A stretch of 64,000 bases of DNA from Prevotella sp. MGM1 (GTDB lineage: Bacteria > Bacteroidota > Bacteroidia > Bacteroidales > Bacteroidaceae): positions 1-64,000 of the forward strand of contig NZ_BEWV01000209.1 of the NCBI RefSeq assembly GCF_002933775.1, given 5' to 3'. A model generated the notes under the pieces. The model was not told the origin of the DNA. It saw only the letters and a list, made by a program, of their open reading frames with translations, and did not search any database. Positions 44,865-54,392 of this stretch are shown here, one piece after another. How positions within the stretch are numbered: position 1 is the stretch's first letter; each line of letters opens with the position of its first letter. The translations under genes were made by a program, and so were the position numbers.

Positions 44865-45302
44865 TCATTTCACCCCCGTATGCCCGTATCCGCCCTCGCC
44901 ACGCTCGGTCTCGTCAAGCTCGTCAACCTCGATGAAACGGGCTGTTTCATGCCTCGCTATCACCATCTGGGCTATCCGCTCGCCGGCATTGACAACAAAA
45001 TCATCGGTTGAAAGATTTACCAACAGCACCTTTATCTCACCTCGATAATCGGCGTCTATGGTTCCGGGGGAGTTTAAAACGGTCAGTCCGTGCTTCAAGG
45101 CAAGACCGCTGCGAGGGCGCACCTGGGCTTCAAATCCCGGCGGAAGAGCTATATAAAGCCCAGTACCAACAAGACAACGCTCCATCGGACGGAGTGTAAC
45201 CGGCTCATCTATATTCGCCCTCAAATCCATTCCGGCACTCTGCCCTGTGGCATAAGCAGGCAACGGCTGACCACCTTTGTTTATCACTTTTATATCTATC
45301 AT
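44865..45302 (-). CDS. dut: dUTP diphosphatase
   Basis: This 145-residue trimeric dUTPase has all five family motifs: [10 protein letters not shown] (1), [12 protein letters not shown] (2), [14 protein letters not shown] (3), [10 protein letters not shown] (4) and [11 protein letters not shown] (5, the Gly-rich tail closing over the nucleotide). It turns dUTP into dUMP, supplying thymidylate synthesis and keeping uracil out of DNA. It heads the minus-strand group with the TPR, DUF4292 and EnvC-like genes and is divergent from dgt, another dNTP hydrolase. Confidence 0.95.
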   Translation of the reverse strand: MIDIKVINKGGQPLPAYATGQSAGMDLRANIDEPVTLRPMERCLVGTGLYIALPPGFEAQVRPRSGLALKHGLTVLNSPGTIDADYRGEIKVLLVNLSTDDFVVNAGERIAQMVIARHETARFIEVDELDETERGEGGYGHTGVK

Positions 45303-45616
45303 CTGTATGTTGTTTGTCTATGTACAGTCATTATCATTTTCACTACATGGCCGCGGCATATCAATATGGCAACCGTCACAAGCATTACAAGCGGGCATGA
45401 TAATTTTGCGATACGGCCGTTATAATATAATCACATGACTGCCGGGAAATTGTTTCATCGCTGTCACACGGTTGCCACACTGTGGGCAACATGCCGTCGC
45501 ACCGTTGTTTTCGCATTATTATAATGTGCAAAAGTAATGATTAATATCCAAACGCCCACACTTTTACCTCTAAATTATGGTATTTTTATATAAAAAAGCA
45601 CTACTTTTGCATCATT
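45303..45616. other. Divergent intergenic region dut/dgt
   Basis: About 314 bp, AT-rich toward dgt. It contains a TAATTTTG (45401-45408) of uncertain use and the dgt -7 box (45602-45609). No gene or strong hairpin is seen. Confidence 0.55.
45602..45609 (+). promoter_or_regulatory. -7 box immediately before dgt
   Basis: TACTTTTG ends 7 bp before the ATG at 45617, so the message would be almost leaderless if this promoter is used. Confidence 0.5.
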
Positions 45617-46957
45617 ATGATGAACTGGAAAAGGCTAATCACCAATAAAAGACTCGGACAGGAACACAAGCACATCGGAAAGCGCGATGACCGCAGCGAG
45701 TTTAAGCGAGACTATGACCGGCTGATTTTCTCGGCGCCGTTTCGCCGTTTGCAGAACAAGACACAGGTATTTCCGCTCCCGGGGAGCGTTTTCGTGCACA
45801 ACAGGCTCACGCACAGCCTTGAAGTGGCAAGCGTGGGCATGTCTCTCGGAAACGATGTGGCACGTGAGTTGCTGCGTATTCATCCGGAACTGGAAGACTC
45901 GATGATAAACGAAATAGGGCAGATTGTATCCACGGCATGCCTCGCTCACGACCTTGGCAACCCTCCTTTCGGGCACTCCGGCGAGAAAGCCATACAGTCG
46001 TTTTTCACGGAAGGCAGTGGAAAGCGCCTCCAGGCGGAAGTAGACAGCAAGCTATGGGAAGACATAACCCACTTTGAAGGCAACGCAAACGCCTTCCGGC
46101 TGCTCACACACCGATTCCGAGGAAGACGCAACGGAGGTTTCGTGATGACGTATTCCACACTCGCCGCCATCGTGAAATACCCTTTCGAGGCATCAGCGGC
46201 AGGACGGCACGGCAAGTTCGGCTTCTTCAATACAGAGAAAGAGATATATGAAAGAATTGCCGATGAAATGGGGATAAAACGCTTGTCAGGACCGGGAGAG
46301 CCATTAAGATATGCCCGTCATCCGCTGGTATATCTCGTAGAGGCCGCTGACGACATCTGCTATGAGATCATGGACATAGAGGATGCGAACAAACTGATGA
46401 TTCTTTCATTTGAGGAAACAATCGAACTGCTTCTGGGTTTCTTCGATGAAACGGACAAGAATAAAATCCTTAGCCGCATAGAGGAAGAACAGCTGACAGA
46501 CGACAACGAGAAAATAGTATACATAAGGGCATGCGTGATAGGAACACTGGAACGCGAATGCGTGAAAGCGTTCGTGGAGCATGAGGACGAAATACTCTCA
46601 GGGGAGTTCACCGGTTGCCTCATAGACCATATATCAGACCGTCAACGTGACGCCTATACGCTATGTTCTAGAATATCAAAGAACAAGATTTACCGCAGCA
46701 AACCTGTACTTGATGTTGAGCTATCGGGTTACAAAATAATGGAAACACTAATGGAACAGATGATCGAGGCGGCCGCACACCCGGACAGGTTTTACTCCAA
46801 GCAACTGATAGACAGGGTCAGCAGCCAATATGAAATAAAGGCGAACGACATAGAGACAAGGCTGATGGCGGTGATAGACTATATCAGCGGCATGACGGAC
46901 GTATACGCACTCGACGTTTATCAAAAGATAAGCGGAATAAGCCTGCCTATCATCTGA
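45617..46957 (+). CDS. dgt: dGTP triphosphohydrolase-like HD protein
   Basis: This 446-residue HD-superfamily enzyme has the metal ligands in VHNRLTHSLEVASVG (His), STACLAHDLGNPPFGHSG (HD) and a later Asp in VEAADDICYEIMDIED. The N-terminal FSAPFRRLQNKTQVFPL is typical of dGTPases. It splits dGTP (or other dNTPs) into nucleoside and tripolyphosphate. Two Met codons start the frame; either 45617 or 45620 may be used. It is monocistronic and divergent from dut. Confidence 0.92.
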   Translation: MMNWKRLITNKRLGQEHKHIGKRDDRSEFKRDYDRLIFSAPFRRLQNKTQVFPLPGSVFVHNRLTHSLEVASVGMSLGNDVARELLRIHPELEDSMINEIGQIVSTACLAHDLGNPPFGHSGEKAIQSFFTEGSGKRLQAEVDSKLWEDITHFEGNANAFRLLTHRFRGRRNGGFVMTYSTLAAIVKYPFEASAAGRHGKFGFFNTEKEIYERIADEMGIKRLSGPGEPLRYARHPLVYLVEAADDICYEIMDIEDANKLMILSFEETIELLLGFFDETDKNKILSRIEEEQLTDDNEKIVYIRACVIGTLERECVKAFVEHEDEILSGEFTGCLIDHISDRQRDAYTLCSRISKNKIYRSKPVLDVELSGYKIMETLMEQMIEAAAHPDRFYSKQLIDRVSSQYEIKANDIETRLMAVIDYISGMTDVYALDVYQKISGISLPII

Positions 46958-47026
46958 CAACGGTTTAAAATCCGCCCGATACCGATATACGGCATGAGAC
47001 GGAAACTGCCGCATTGACATTCCTGT

Positions 47027-49618
47027 TCATCCCGGGCCAAACCATTCTATTTTGAGGCGATGAAGCATTGTCGTACTCTCACCGCAAGTACCTGTATGCT
47101 GTATGGCCGCTCCGCCGAAAGCGTTAGGAGTCACCGTGGCCGACAGGTCCACGACAGTGGCCAGTCCCGAATTTGACGGCAATACGGTCGACGTTTCCAC
47201 ATGCGCGGCAAGACTGTCACCCCTCATCCGCAGTTCTATCGTGCAGCCCGTACGATAACATATAGCCGAAACAGGGTCTGTAAGCGGCGTTACGGTACCA
47301 CCGGCATATTCCACAAGCATGAAATCCACTGCCTTGGCATGCTTCACCGTGCGTATTATCCTAAGCCCGTAGCCTGTCAGCGTGCGCGTATCAAATTTCA
47401 AACAAATATCCATATATTGCCCCGTGGCGCTTCCGAAACCCTGACCCGCAGTCTTGGTGGGATCGACTTGAAGTGTCAACGACATATCCCCGTAATGTCC
47501 GTTAACAGGAGTATACATCAGTCTCGCACCGCGCTGAGCCTGCAACAGCCCTTCACCGACCGCACCGTTAAACCCTCGTCCATAGGCCCACATGTCTTTA
47601 TCCGTATCAAACGTCCATGGAAATTCAGCGGTATCAGCCGGCTTATACCCGTCGACAGTCCAGAATCCGGGTATTACCCGAACCTGATTTACGGTCGGAA
47701 ACGTGCGGAAATCTGTCTCGTATATATCCGAACCCCCGGTCCGTGAAATATCCGTTTCTCCAAAATCCGACGGTTTCACCGCTCTTTTCATAATCAGATC
47801 GACTGCATTCCCCGCCTCGCTACGCCGGTGCTTCGGCTCTATACGTGCCATTATGAAATATCCGTTATCCGCCGTCGTCAGCCTGTACGAGCGCTCCGGG
47901 ACACGCCCACGGCTCACTTTAACCGGTATGGCGCCGTTCTTCCTGCCATCCACACAACGGTACCATGTGACAAGAGACTCGTCTTTTCTGCCGCACAAAC
48001 CGAGAGTATAATCAGCGACAAGCATTCCGCCTTTCATCGTCAACCGAGTATTTCCCACGAAATCAGGAGGTGGAAGAACCGACGGACTTACGCTGACGCC
48101 CACAGCTCCGCGCAAACCGCAATCGGTATATGCCTCTATGTAAAAAACCGCCGTTTCATCGGTATTATTCCGGGGTGTCACCTTTATTGAGTCGCCATCA
48201 TAAGACGATAATTCCACCATATCCTCAAAGCCCGGCCGTACACGCCAATGTATGTTCTCATTGCTATCAGAAGACTCTTTCAACAATTCATAACCACCGT
48301 GCCTCATAACCTCGGCAGAGAGACAAATGGAGCCGCCTCCGGTGACAATCGAAGCCATTTTACGGTTCAACACGAGGGCCGTGCCCATGTTGCCGCATCC
48401 CACCATACCCCTGATACCCGTCGGATCCCAGTCATCATCGCCCCGCAAAAGATTGTACACATTATATACCGTATCTCCGTCGCATACCTCATAAAAAGCG
48501 GATAAAAGCGGCAAATCATCCATTTCAACGGTATTTTCCGGGTTGCGGGCACCTATTTTATACGGATTGCCGTTCATAGTAAATCCCGCCTGATAGCATC
48601 TCTGCCACGTCTCGGGGTAGTTTGTCCACCCGACATAAACCGAATCACCTGTATGATACCTGCAATTCACAAGCGTAACCTGACCGGGAGCTTTACAGAA
48701 AACCATATCCCTATTGGAACCGCCGGCAGTGAAATCACAGTCGAGAAACACCGCCCCGCATCTATGGGTAGTGTAAAACGGCTTCTGCCCGTAAAGCGAC
48801 AGGGTACATTTGAGATATACCCCGTTTCCGGTAAGCGCGTCATCGGTACACTCCATGTGGCAACGGTCGAACAATATGCGCCTTGCCCCATTGAGAGGGT
48901 TCATATTCAGCCTGCTTATAAACCTGACATTGCGGGCCACCACACGGTCACCATGACAGTAAGCCACATGAGCCTGTGTTATGGTCGCGGACCGCTTCTT
49001 GCGTCCGAGCGACGGAAGAAGATGAAAATCGAGATCAACATTACAGAAATTGCCCATGGTAAGGTTGCTCACCCGCAGTCCGTCACCATGAAAATCGAAC
49101 ATCGTAAAATTACCGACCGCGCCCTGTGTCTGGCCTCGTTGAGAGGCTAGTACCACATTACGGGCATCCCTCGTGAGTCCGATGAAATGGAGATTTTCAC
49201 ATCTTATCACCATTCCGAACGGCTCCCTGCCGTATTTTCCTGTCACAACCGCCGGTGTGTCGGGATCGTCCGCCCAATATACTCCGGGAGCGAAGAGCAC
49301 CCGCATGGGGTCATTCTCCGTCCCGTCGACAAGATGCGCCACCGCATCCCGTATTGAATTATAAACGTATCGGTAATTATCCGCCAAGGCATTGTCAAGC
49401 CTCGGGTCTACAAATATGGTACGCTCGCCGAGTGTTATCGTGCGGCCGCCATATATAATACTGTCTCCCAAAAAGATTATCGGGTCCGAACTGTCGAGCG
49501 ACCGGTAAGCTTTATAGTCGGCAGAGAAAACAGGAATGACAGTGGCAAGCAGCGCAGTGACCGCCAGAAACGTCATGAAACGCCTGAACATACGGACTGC
49601 CACCGGCCAAACGCACAT
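47027..49618 (-). CDS. Secreted right-handed beta-helix protein, pectin-enzyme-like
   Basis: This exported protein of about 860 residues has a hydrophobic signal MFRRFMTFLAVTALLATVIP. Residues about 60-400 show the short strand-and-turn repeats of a right-handed parallel beta-helix (FHGDGLRVSNLTMGNFCNVD, ILFDRCHMECTDDALTGNGV, CGAVFLDCDF, VTLVNCRYHTGDSV) and resemble pectinesterase or pectate-lyase helices. The CE8 catalytic residues are not clear to me. The C-terminal 200 residues look like a jelly-roll (GYGLRIIRTVKHAKAVDFML). Its ATG at 49618 overlaps the previous stop (TGATG); an in-frame ATG at 49591 gives a cleaner signal peptide. Its place in a lipid-synthesis operon is unusual. Confidence 0.7.
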   Translation of the reverse strand: MCVWPVAVRMFRRFMTFLAVTALLATVIPVFSADYKAYRSLDSSDPIIFLGDSIIYGGRTITLGERTIFVDPRLDNALADNYRYVYNSIRDAVAHLVDGTENDPMRVLFAPGVYWADDPDTPAVVTGKYGREPFGMVIRCENLHFIGLTRDARNVVLASQRGQTQGAVGNFTMFDFHGDGLRVSNLTMGNFCNVDLDFHLLPSLGRKKRSATITQAHVAYCHGDRVVARNVRFISRLNMNPLNGARRILFDRCHMECTDDALTGNGVYLKCTLSLYGQKPFYTTHRCGAVFLDCDFTAGGSNRDMVFCKAPGQVTLVNCRYHTGDSVYVGWTNYPETWQRCYQAGFTMNGNPYKIGARNPENTVEMDDLPLLSAFYEVCDGDTVYNVYNLLRGDDDWDPTGIRGMVGCGNMGTALVLNRKMASIVTGGGSICLSAEVMRHGGYELLKESSDSNENIHWRVRPGFEDMVELSSYDGDSIKVTPRNNTDETAVFYIEAYTDCGLRGAVGVSVSPSVLPPPDFVGNTRLTMKGGMLVADYTLGLCGRKDESLVTWYRCVDGRKNGAIPVKVSRGRVPERSYRLTTADNGYFIMARIEPKHRRSEAGNAVDLIMKRAVKPSDFGETDISRTGGSDIYETDFRTFPTVNQVRVIPGFWTVDGYKPADTAEFPWTFDTDKDMWAYGRGFNGAVGEGLLQAQRGARLMYTPVNGHYGDMSLTLQVDPTKTAGQGFGSATGQYMDICLKFDTRTLTGYGLRIIRTVKHAKAVDFMLVEYAGGTVTPLTDPVSAICYRTGCTIELRMRGDSLAAHVETSTVLPSNSGLATVVDLSATVTPNAFGGAAIQHTGTCGESTTMLHRLKIEWFGPG

Positions 49619-50619
49619 CACGCCCCTACCTTTTCCTGGTATATAACCTTATTGGCACCGCTCGTTATGGCGAGTGCCTCCGGATGCTCCTTTATGAACG
49701 AGTCTATATGCCGCACCCGCTTCTGGTCGAGAATTTCATCGACAGCAATCAGAATACCGGTCTCTTCCACATCACCGAAACCATAGTTTATTGCCGTGCC
49801 GAACAGTTTCATCGTAGGACTGAGCCCCATGTAAGCGTTAACAAGCGGTGGTATGTTATATCCCAGCCGACGCACCTCACGGTTGAGTATACGATAATCC
49901 TCCTTAAATGACTCCTCGCAGAAAAGCGCATCCAACTCAGCGGGATCTTCCTCTATAATCAGCGGTTTCATCGGCATCACGAGATTATCCTTGTCCTCAA
50001 AATGCTTTTTCAGGAAATATAGAATCATGTCGCGGCCTTTACGTATGTAAGAGGGATACATCGTCATCTTGCCGAAGAAATACTTGACGTCGGGCTGTAT
50101 TACGGTGAGCGCCCCGAGGCCGTCCCACAGATTGTCGAGAGCGAAGAGGCTCTTAGAGCCGTTCTTGCTCGTATTCTGATAACCGAGTGACACGAAACTG
50201 CGTCCCAACTCTATGGTGTATGGCATATAATCGCGCATGAACTTCTCGGAGAAATGAAACATGTGGCTCGTGGCCAATACAGGCTGCCCTTTCTCGTCCA
50301 CATCCACATCCTTGCCGAGTATATACCGGTATCCGCCGATAATCTCCTCTGCCTCCGGATTCCACACGATAAGCTGCTTATAGCAGTTCTCCATCGTGTC
50401 AAACTCATCGAGATCAAGCGGTTTTCCCGTACCGCCGCCCGCCTCACGGAATGCGATCTCACGCAAACGGCCTATCTCGCGCAGCACGTTGGGGGCGTTG
50501 TGGGCATCGATGATGTATATCTCGTTATTGCTCTTGTTTGTCATGCGGAGCTGTCTCTCCGGCGTAAGCTCGCTTTTGAGCACCTCTTTGTCTATCGGTC
50601 TTATTATTTCCTGTTCCAT
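49618..50619 (-). CDS. glsB: GNAT-type N-acyltransferase, glycine-lipid (GlsB/OlsB-like)
   Basis: This 333-residue protein has a GNAT-like core (VLREIGRLREIAFREAGGGT, IIGGYRYILGKDV, YTIELGRSFVSLGYQ) and matches the hemolysin/ornithine-lipid-synthase acyltransferases. In Bacteroides GlsB attaches a 3-hydroxy fatty acid to glycine, and GlsA then O-acylates it. The adjacent acyltransferase gene supports this pairing. I chose the ATG at 50619 (MEQEIIRPID); a TTG at 50682 overlapping the glsA stop is also open. Confidence 0.82.
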   Translation of the reverse strand: MEQEIIRPIDKEVLKSELTPERQLRMTNKSNNEIYIIDAHNAPNVLREIGRLREIAFREAGGGTGKPLDLDEFDTMENCYKQLIVWNPEAEEIIGGYRYILGKDVDVDEKGQPVLATSHMFHFSEKFMRDYMPYTIELGRSFVSLGYQNTSKNGSKSLFALDNLWDGLGALTVIQPDVKYFFGKMTMYPSYIRKGRDMILYFLKKHFEDKDNLVMPMKPLIIEEDPAELDALFCEESFKEDYRILNREVRRLGYNIPPLVNAYMGLSPTMKLFGTAINYGFGDVEETGILIAVDEILDQKRVRHIDSFIKEHPEALAITSGANKVIYQEKVGA

Positions 50620-50678
50620 TTCCGGTTTAATCAGTTTCTTGTCTCTCTCTTTTTCAATAATTATCACGTTGCAGCTTT

Positions 50679-51506
50679 TCAAAGCTCGTATACTTTATCT
50701 TTAACATACTGCGCCCACTGCGCCGGCGTGCGGCTCTTGTCAAACGTCTGCCATGGAATCGGCTTGCCTATCGCCACACGGAAAGTCTTGTGCGCGTTCT
50801 TGTACATCTCGTCAACGAGGAAGAGCATCGCTATGTTAACCTTCTTCACATACCTGTCCGAGAAGTTTGCCAACCGGTAGAAAAAATCGGAGTTCTCACC
50901 GCCGAAACGTATCGGGACCACATCCCGTTTATACTCGACGCTCTTCACCACGAAAGTCTTCTTCCACTCCACATCGCGCACCTCGCCCTTCCTCCTCCTC
51001 GAACATATCCCCGCAGGGAACATAAGCATGTGGTTGTCGCTCCTGAAACCGCTCTCCACCATTGCCGGAAAATTGCGGCTCTGCTTGCCCGTCTTGTTTA
51101 TCGGAATACATACAGGTGCAAGTCCCGGCAGATTCATCAGCAGGTCATTGACCAGATAGCGGAAGCGTCCGTCGTAGTGCCGACCTATGATCGCCCCGAG
51201 AGCCACACCGTCCTCACCGCCGAGCGGGTGGTTGCTCACAAACGTATACAGCCTGCCGTCATCCTTATCGGGCAGGTTTTCCATTCCGTCCACTATGAGT
51301 GTCATGTCGAGATAGCGCACACACTCTTCGAGCCACTCCGTCCCGCTGAGGTGACGGCTCTCCCACAGATAGCGGTTCACTTCGTCCTGATGTATGATAT
51401 GGCGGAGCCAGCGCACGAACGGAGCCGGCACGAATTTCGCCTTCGCTCCCATTTTCTCGCGCAGTATGCTATCGATGTCAATGGTTTTCTCCGTAATCTG
51501 TTTCAT
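50679..51506 (-). CDS. glsA: PlsC-type O-acyltransferase, glycine-lipid (GlsA/OlsA-like)
   Basis: This 275-residue acyltransferase has the HX4D motif in FVSNHPLGGEDGVALG (His and Asp spaced as NHPLGGED), the substrate motif around MFPAGICSRRRKGEVRD, and VVPIRFGGENSDFFY. The protein is membrane-associated without a clear spanning helix. It most likely adds the second acyl chain to the N-acyl glycine made by GlsB. It is the first gene of a group of three on the minus strand. Confidence 0.82.
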   Translation of the reverse strand: MKQITEKTIDIDSILREKMGAKAKFVPAPFVRWLRHIIHQDEVNRYLWESRHLSGTEWLEECVRYLDMTLIVDGMENLPDKDDGRLYTFVSNHPLGGEDGVALGAIIGRHYDGRFRYLVNDLLMNLPGLAPVCIPINKTGKQSRNFPAMVESGFRSDNHMLMFPAGICSRRRKGEVRDVEWKKTFVVKSVEYKRDVVPIRFGGENSDFFYRLANFSDRYVKKVNIAMLFLVDEMYKNAHKTFRVAIGKPIPWQTFDKSRTPAQWAQYVKDKVYEL

Positions 51507-51893
51507 TTCTCTCTACATGCTAACAAACTGCAAAAGTAAAACAAATCTTTGATAATAGCTAATAAAATGTCAAGAAACAGGCTACATTATTTATTATTAT
51601 CGTCATTATTGTTTATTTGCAGCCTATCAACCTGCCCAACATGTTGTTGACGTAACGACAACTGCTCGATTTATTATTCGGTCACAATAGAATTGCAGTA
51701 CCGACAATCGTACCACCAAACCGCATACAACTTACCGATACCACAAGATTATTTTCATCGGATTATTACGCCAAATTCAATAAACGAAGCATAATCACCA
51801 TTTCTTTTCCCAAGAATGTATTATATCTCGTTTAAAACACGTCCTATTAATCGCCATAAACAAAGTTTCTCCATTCTATCGTTCCTATTACCT
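51507..51893. other. AT-rich intergenic region, nothing recognised
   Basis: About 390 bp between the glsA start and the end of a small membrane protein gene. Apart from the glsA -7 box (51531-51538) I see no gene, hairpin or repeat of note. Confidence 0.6.
51531..51538 (-). promoter_or_regulatory. -7 box of the glsA-glsB operon
   Basis: On the minus strand TACTTTTG (51538-51531), 24 bp before the glsA ATG. No clear -33 TTTG. Confidence 0.5.
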
Positions 51894-52235
51894 TTATCTC
51901 TTTACCCGCCAAAAGAAGTTGATGACAGCAATCACAAGCAGTGTCGACCAGAGGTAGAGCATCGGTCGAGTACCTTCTATATACTGAACCAATGCGCCGC
52001 AAAGAAGAATCACAATGGTGTACATATCGTTATCAGTATTACCCAAAATTCTATCTAAAATAGAATCTTTGTGTTTTACAGCAGAAACAGTCATTACACC
52101 TATCCAAAACAATGCCAGAGCAACACTCAATAATGACGTGGCGTAAAATATAAAATCATTCTTTTCAAATACAGGAGACAACGCCCACAGTAAAAGAGCT
52201 GTATTAAATACTATATTTACTTTTAAGTACTTCAT
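51894..52235 (-). CDS. Small multi-span membrane protein
   Basis: This 113-residue protein has about four hydrophobic segments: VNIVFNTALLLWALSPVF, FIFYATSLLSVALALFWIG with VMTVSAV, MYTIVILLCGALVQYI and MLYLWSTLLVIAVINFFW. It ends WRVKR on a basic tail. I recognise no family. It lies 7 bp after a frameshifted glycine-zipper lipoprotein gene on the same strand, in AT-rich DNA. The pairing of a pore-like secreted protein and a small membrane protein recalls bacteriocin and immunity pairs, but nothing here proves that. Confidence 0.65.
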   Translation of the reverse strand: MKYLKVNIVFNTALLLWALSPVFEKNDFIFYATSLLSVALALFWIGVMTVSAVKHKDSILDRILGNTDNDMYTIVILLCGALVQYIEGTRPMLYLWSTLLVIAVINFFWRVKR

Positions 52236-52242
52236 ATTAATT

Positions 52243-52974
52243 CTATATCACGCCCCAATATTGATAGCTATATAAAGCTGTTGCAAGACCGTACTTTACA
52301 CATTTCTTTTCTATGTCCGTCAGTTCGTCCGTTGCATCAACTACCCTAACATACTCATTTATTATATAAACAACATCTAGTGATGTTGCAGAGCTTTTTA
52401 AACAGACATCATTAAAAAGAGAAATAACACTATTTACTAAATCATCAGATAAAGTTCCAGCATTAACACTTTCTCCCACCCATTTACACTCATTTATAAA
52501 TTCTTTCGAATTAAGAAGTTTATCACAATAAATATTTAAACTTTCATTTTTTACATTAGAATCAACAACAACAGAACCATCTAATGAAGATAAAAGAATA
52601 TTATGAATACTGCCTACTGTCAAACATTCTTCATCAAGATTAACCCGTTCTAAAAGTTCTTCATCAACATTCAACCTTTCTAATATCTTATCATCTTTTA
52701 CAATAACAGCCGCTGTATTGACTGACAAATCTTCTTTTACTAATATCATACATTCATTAGCCATAAAGCTACATCCGGGAACGTTAAGACTTGGGATTGC
52801 TCGTGTATTCGGAGATGCCAACCAAGAAGAATATGCACCCCCAATTACTCCACCCCAAAAAAGCGCCAAAAACTCCTCCAGTGATTGGACTATCCAACAC
52901 TGTTCCCAATTTAGCACCCAATACACAGCCCGCCTTTCCTCCGGCAGCCACACCAGCAACATCCGCATGTGCAA
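52243..52974 (-). pseudogene. Glycine-zipper lipoprotein, C-terminal part after frameshift
   Basis: From about 52852 downward this frame continues the protein begun in the next entry (GGVIGGAYSSWLASPNTRAI). The residues encoded upstream of that point (for example MHMRMLLVWLPEERRAVYWV) are out of frame and not real. It contains an imperfect repeat (LERLNVDEE, LERVNLDEE) and an unusual aromatic C-terminus (ALYSYQYWGVI). The shift lies in a homopolymer run, CCCCAAAAAA on the plus strand (52853-52862), one base too long. The intact gene would run from about 53204 to 52243. Confidence 0.65.
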
Positions 52975-53204
52975 CTGCTACTTTTTCTTTTGTGGACCAA
53001 TCACGAAAACCACGTGTCTCATCAGACTCCAAGATTTGCGCATTTAAGTCCTGCAAGGTACTAATAAGTGTCGATTGGTTTACTTTTGGCTCATCTGTAC
53101 CAACATATTCATTACAAAACTCTTCGTCATTACTACAACTCACACAAAATGCCAATACCCCAATAATGGTAACTGAAAAAAATGCGATTAAATAGTCTTC
53201 TCAT
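52784..53204 (-). pseudogene. Glycine-zipper lipoprotein, N-terminal part with two shifts
   Basis: An ATG at 53204 opens MRRLFNRIF, then a T7 run (minus strand, near 53183-53177) shifts the frame. Removing one T joins it to SVTIIGVLAFCVSCSNDEEF, a proper lipoprotein signal with lipobox-like VSC. The mature part has a glycine-zipper segment (AGVAAGGKAGCVLGAKLGTV, SPITGGVFGAFLG) able to span membranes. It then hits the second shift at 52853-52862. Both lesions are single-base gains in homopolymers. The gene could be decayed, phase-variable or affected by sequencing error. Confidence 0.6.
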
Positions 53205-53835
53205 AATACTAAAAGTTTTTTGTTATTACTATTTTCTCCCACTTCCTATTATAAAATATAAGTCAGTGATTGAATATCATCGGCTATAAATATTTTTAGA
53301 AAAACAATCTTCTTGTTTTATCTTGCAGCATAATTAATATATATTATACACTTTTTTACTTATAACGCTTTGAGAGGGTAATTCCTACTTATTACGACAC
53401 CTCTCTACTATCGTCAATAACTATCCGTACATTTCCGACTTACGAGGAGCGCAAAAACATCCGCAGCCGATTTTCTTCACACATCGAGCGACTTTAAAAG
53501 ATATATATATATTTGTAAAATAAATTAGCGCAAACATCCTATTGGTAAAATGGTGTTTTTTGATTGACAAGCAGTGGAGAAACGAATAAATTATAGCCGT
53601 ATTCACTTTGATTTCTGATAGTATATTTATTATATCAACACCGATAACAAAGTTATTTGCAACAGATATGCCATTTCAGCGCATTCGATATAAAATCATG
53701 CCGCAACGGAATACCGAACATGGTGCAATGGGATACTTAATAAAGCGCAAAGAGATACCAAACAGAGCGCAACGGGTACTTAATGCAGGGTAACGGGCGG
53801 CCCGTTGCAAGCCGTTTTGGGTGGTATAAAAAAAA

Positions 53836-53874
53836 CAATGAGGGTCTCGCCATATCTTGGCGAGACCCTCATTG
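53836..53874. repeat. 17-bp perfect hairpin
   Basis: Arms 53836-53852 and 53858-53874 (CAATGAGGGTCTCGCCA and complement) enclose a 5-nt loop. An A-run lies just before it, so on the minus strand it resembles an intrinsic terminator, but no minus-strand gene ends here. Confidence 0.75.
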
Positions 53875-53891
53875 GGCATCGATGAAACCGC

Positions 53892-53961
53892 CGTTTTCCG
53901 ACGCTTACATGCCGAAAAAGACACATACATATCTTTTCCGGCATGTAAGCGTCGGAAAACG
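53892..53961. repeat. 30-bp near-perfect hairpin
   Basis: Arms 53892-53921 and 53932-53961 pair at 29 of 30 positions (mismatch 53915/53938) around a 10-nt loop. It follows the previous hairpin by 17 bp. No terminator or transposon context is seen. Confidence 0.8.
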
Positions 53962-54350
53962 ACAATAAAACGTATCATAAATTAAAGTCTGAGCGGATAG
54001 CGGCATGCCGCCGACAAGACAACGCCCTGCATCGAAACCTTACATCGTTTGTAAATATTATTCATAATCTTCATAACTTGTTATCGTTTGGTCCGCGACA
54101 AATTTACGACATAACGTCCGAAAACGCAAGCCACATCGTGATATACATCGTGATAACACGGACGAAAACCGTGTAGACAAGAGCGCACGGCAGCACTGCC
54201 GTATGCACCTCGGGGCAAGCCCGCAAACGAACAGTTCGCCGGCACGCCGCCCCACCTGGAACGGCCTTTAACACCAAACAGCAAAATCACTGATTGTCAA
54301 CGATTTATAAAATTAACAATATTAAAATTAAAATCAACCTTCAAAAAGTA

Positions 54351-54392
54351 TGGAGAAAAGTGGGTGAATGTGGGGAAAAATATGTAATTTTG
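54351..54392 (+). promoter_or_regulatory. Probable MraZ operator and -7 box of the cell-wall cluster
   Basis: TGGAG (54351), TGGGT (54361) and TGGGG (54371) are spaced exactly 10 bp apart, the TGGGN-N5 repeat that MraZ binds in other bacteria. The -7 box TAATTTTG follows at 54385-54392, 28 bp before the mraZ ATG. This fits autoregulation of the cluster by MraZ. Confidence 0.7.

Noticed and set aside
53836..53961. CRISPR-like repeats
   Set aside because: The structures are two unrelated hairpins, not evenly spaced direct repeats, and no cas gene is present.
53421..54290. Several 60-100-codon frames before mraZ
   Set aside because: They are read through hairpins and repeat-like DNA, and the translations show no pattern.
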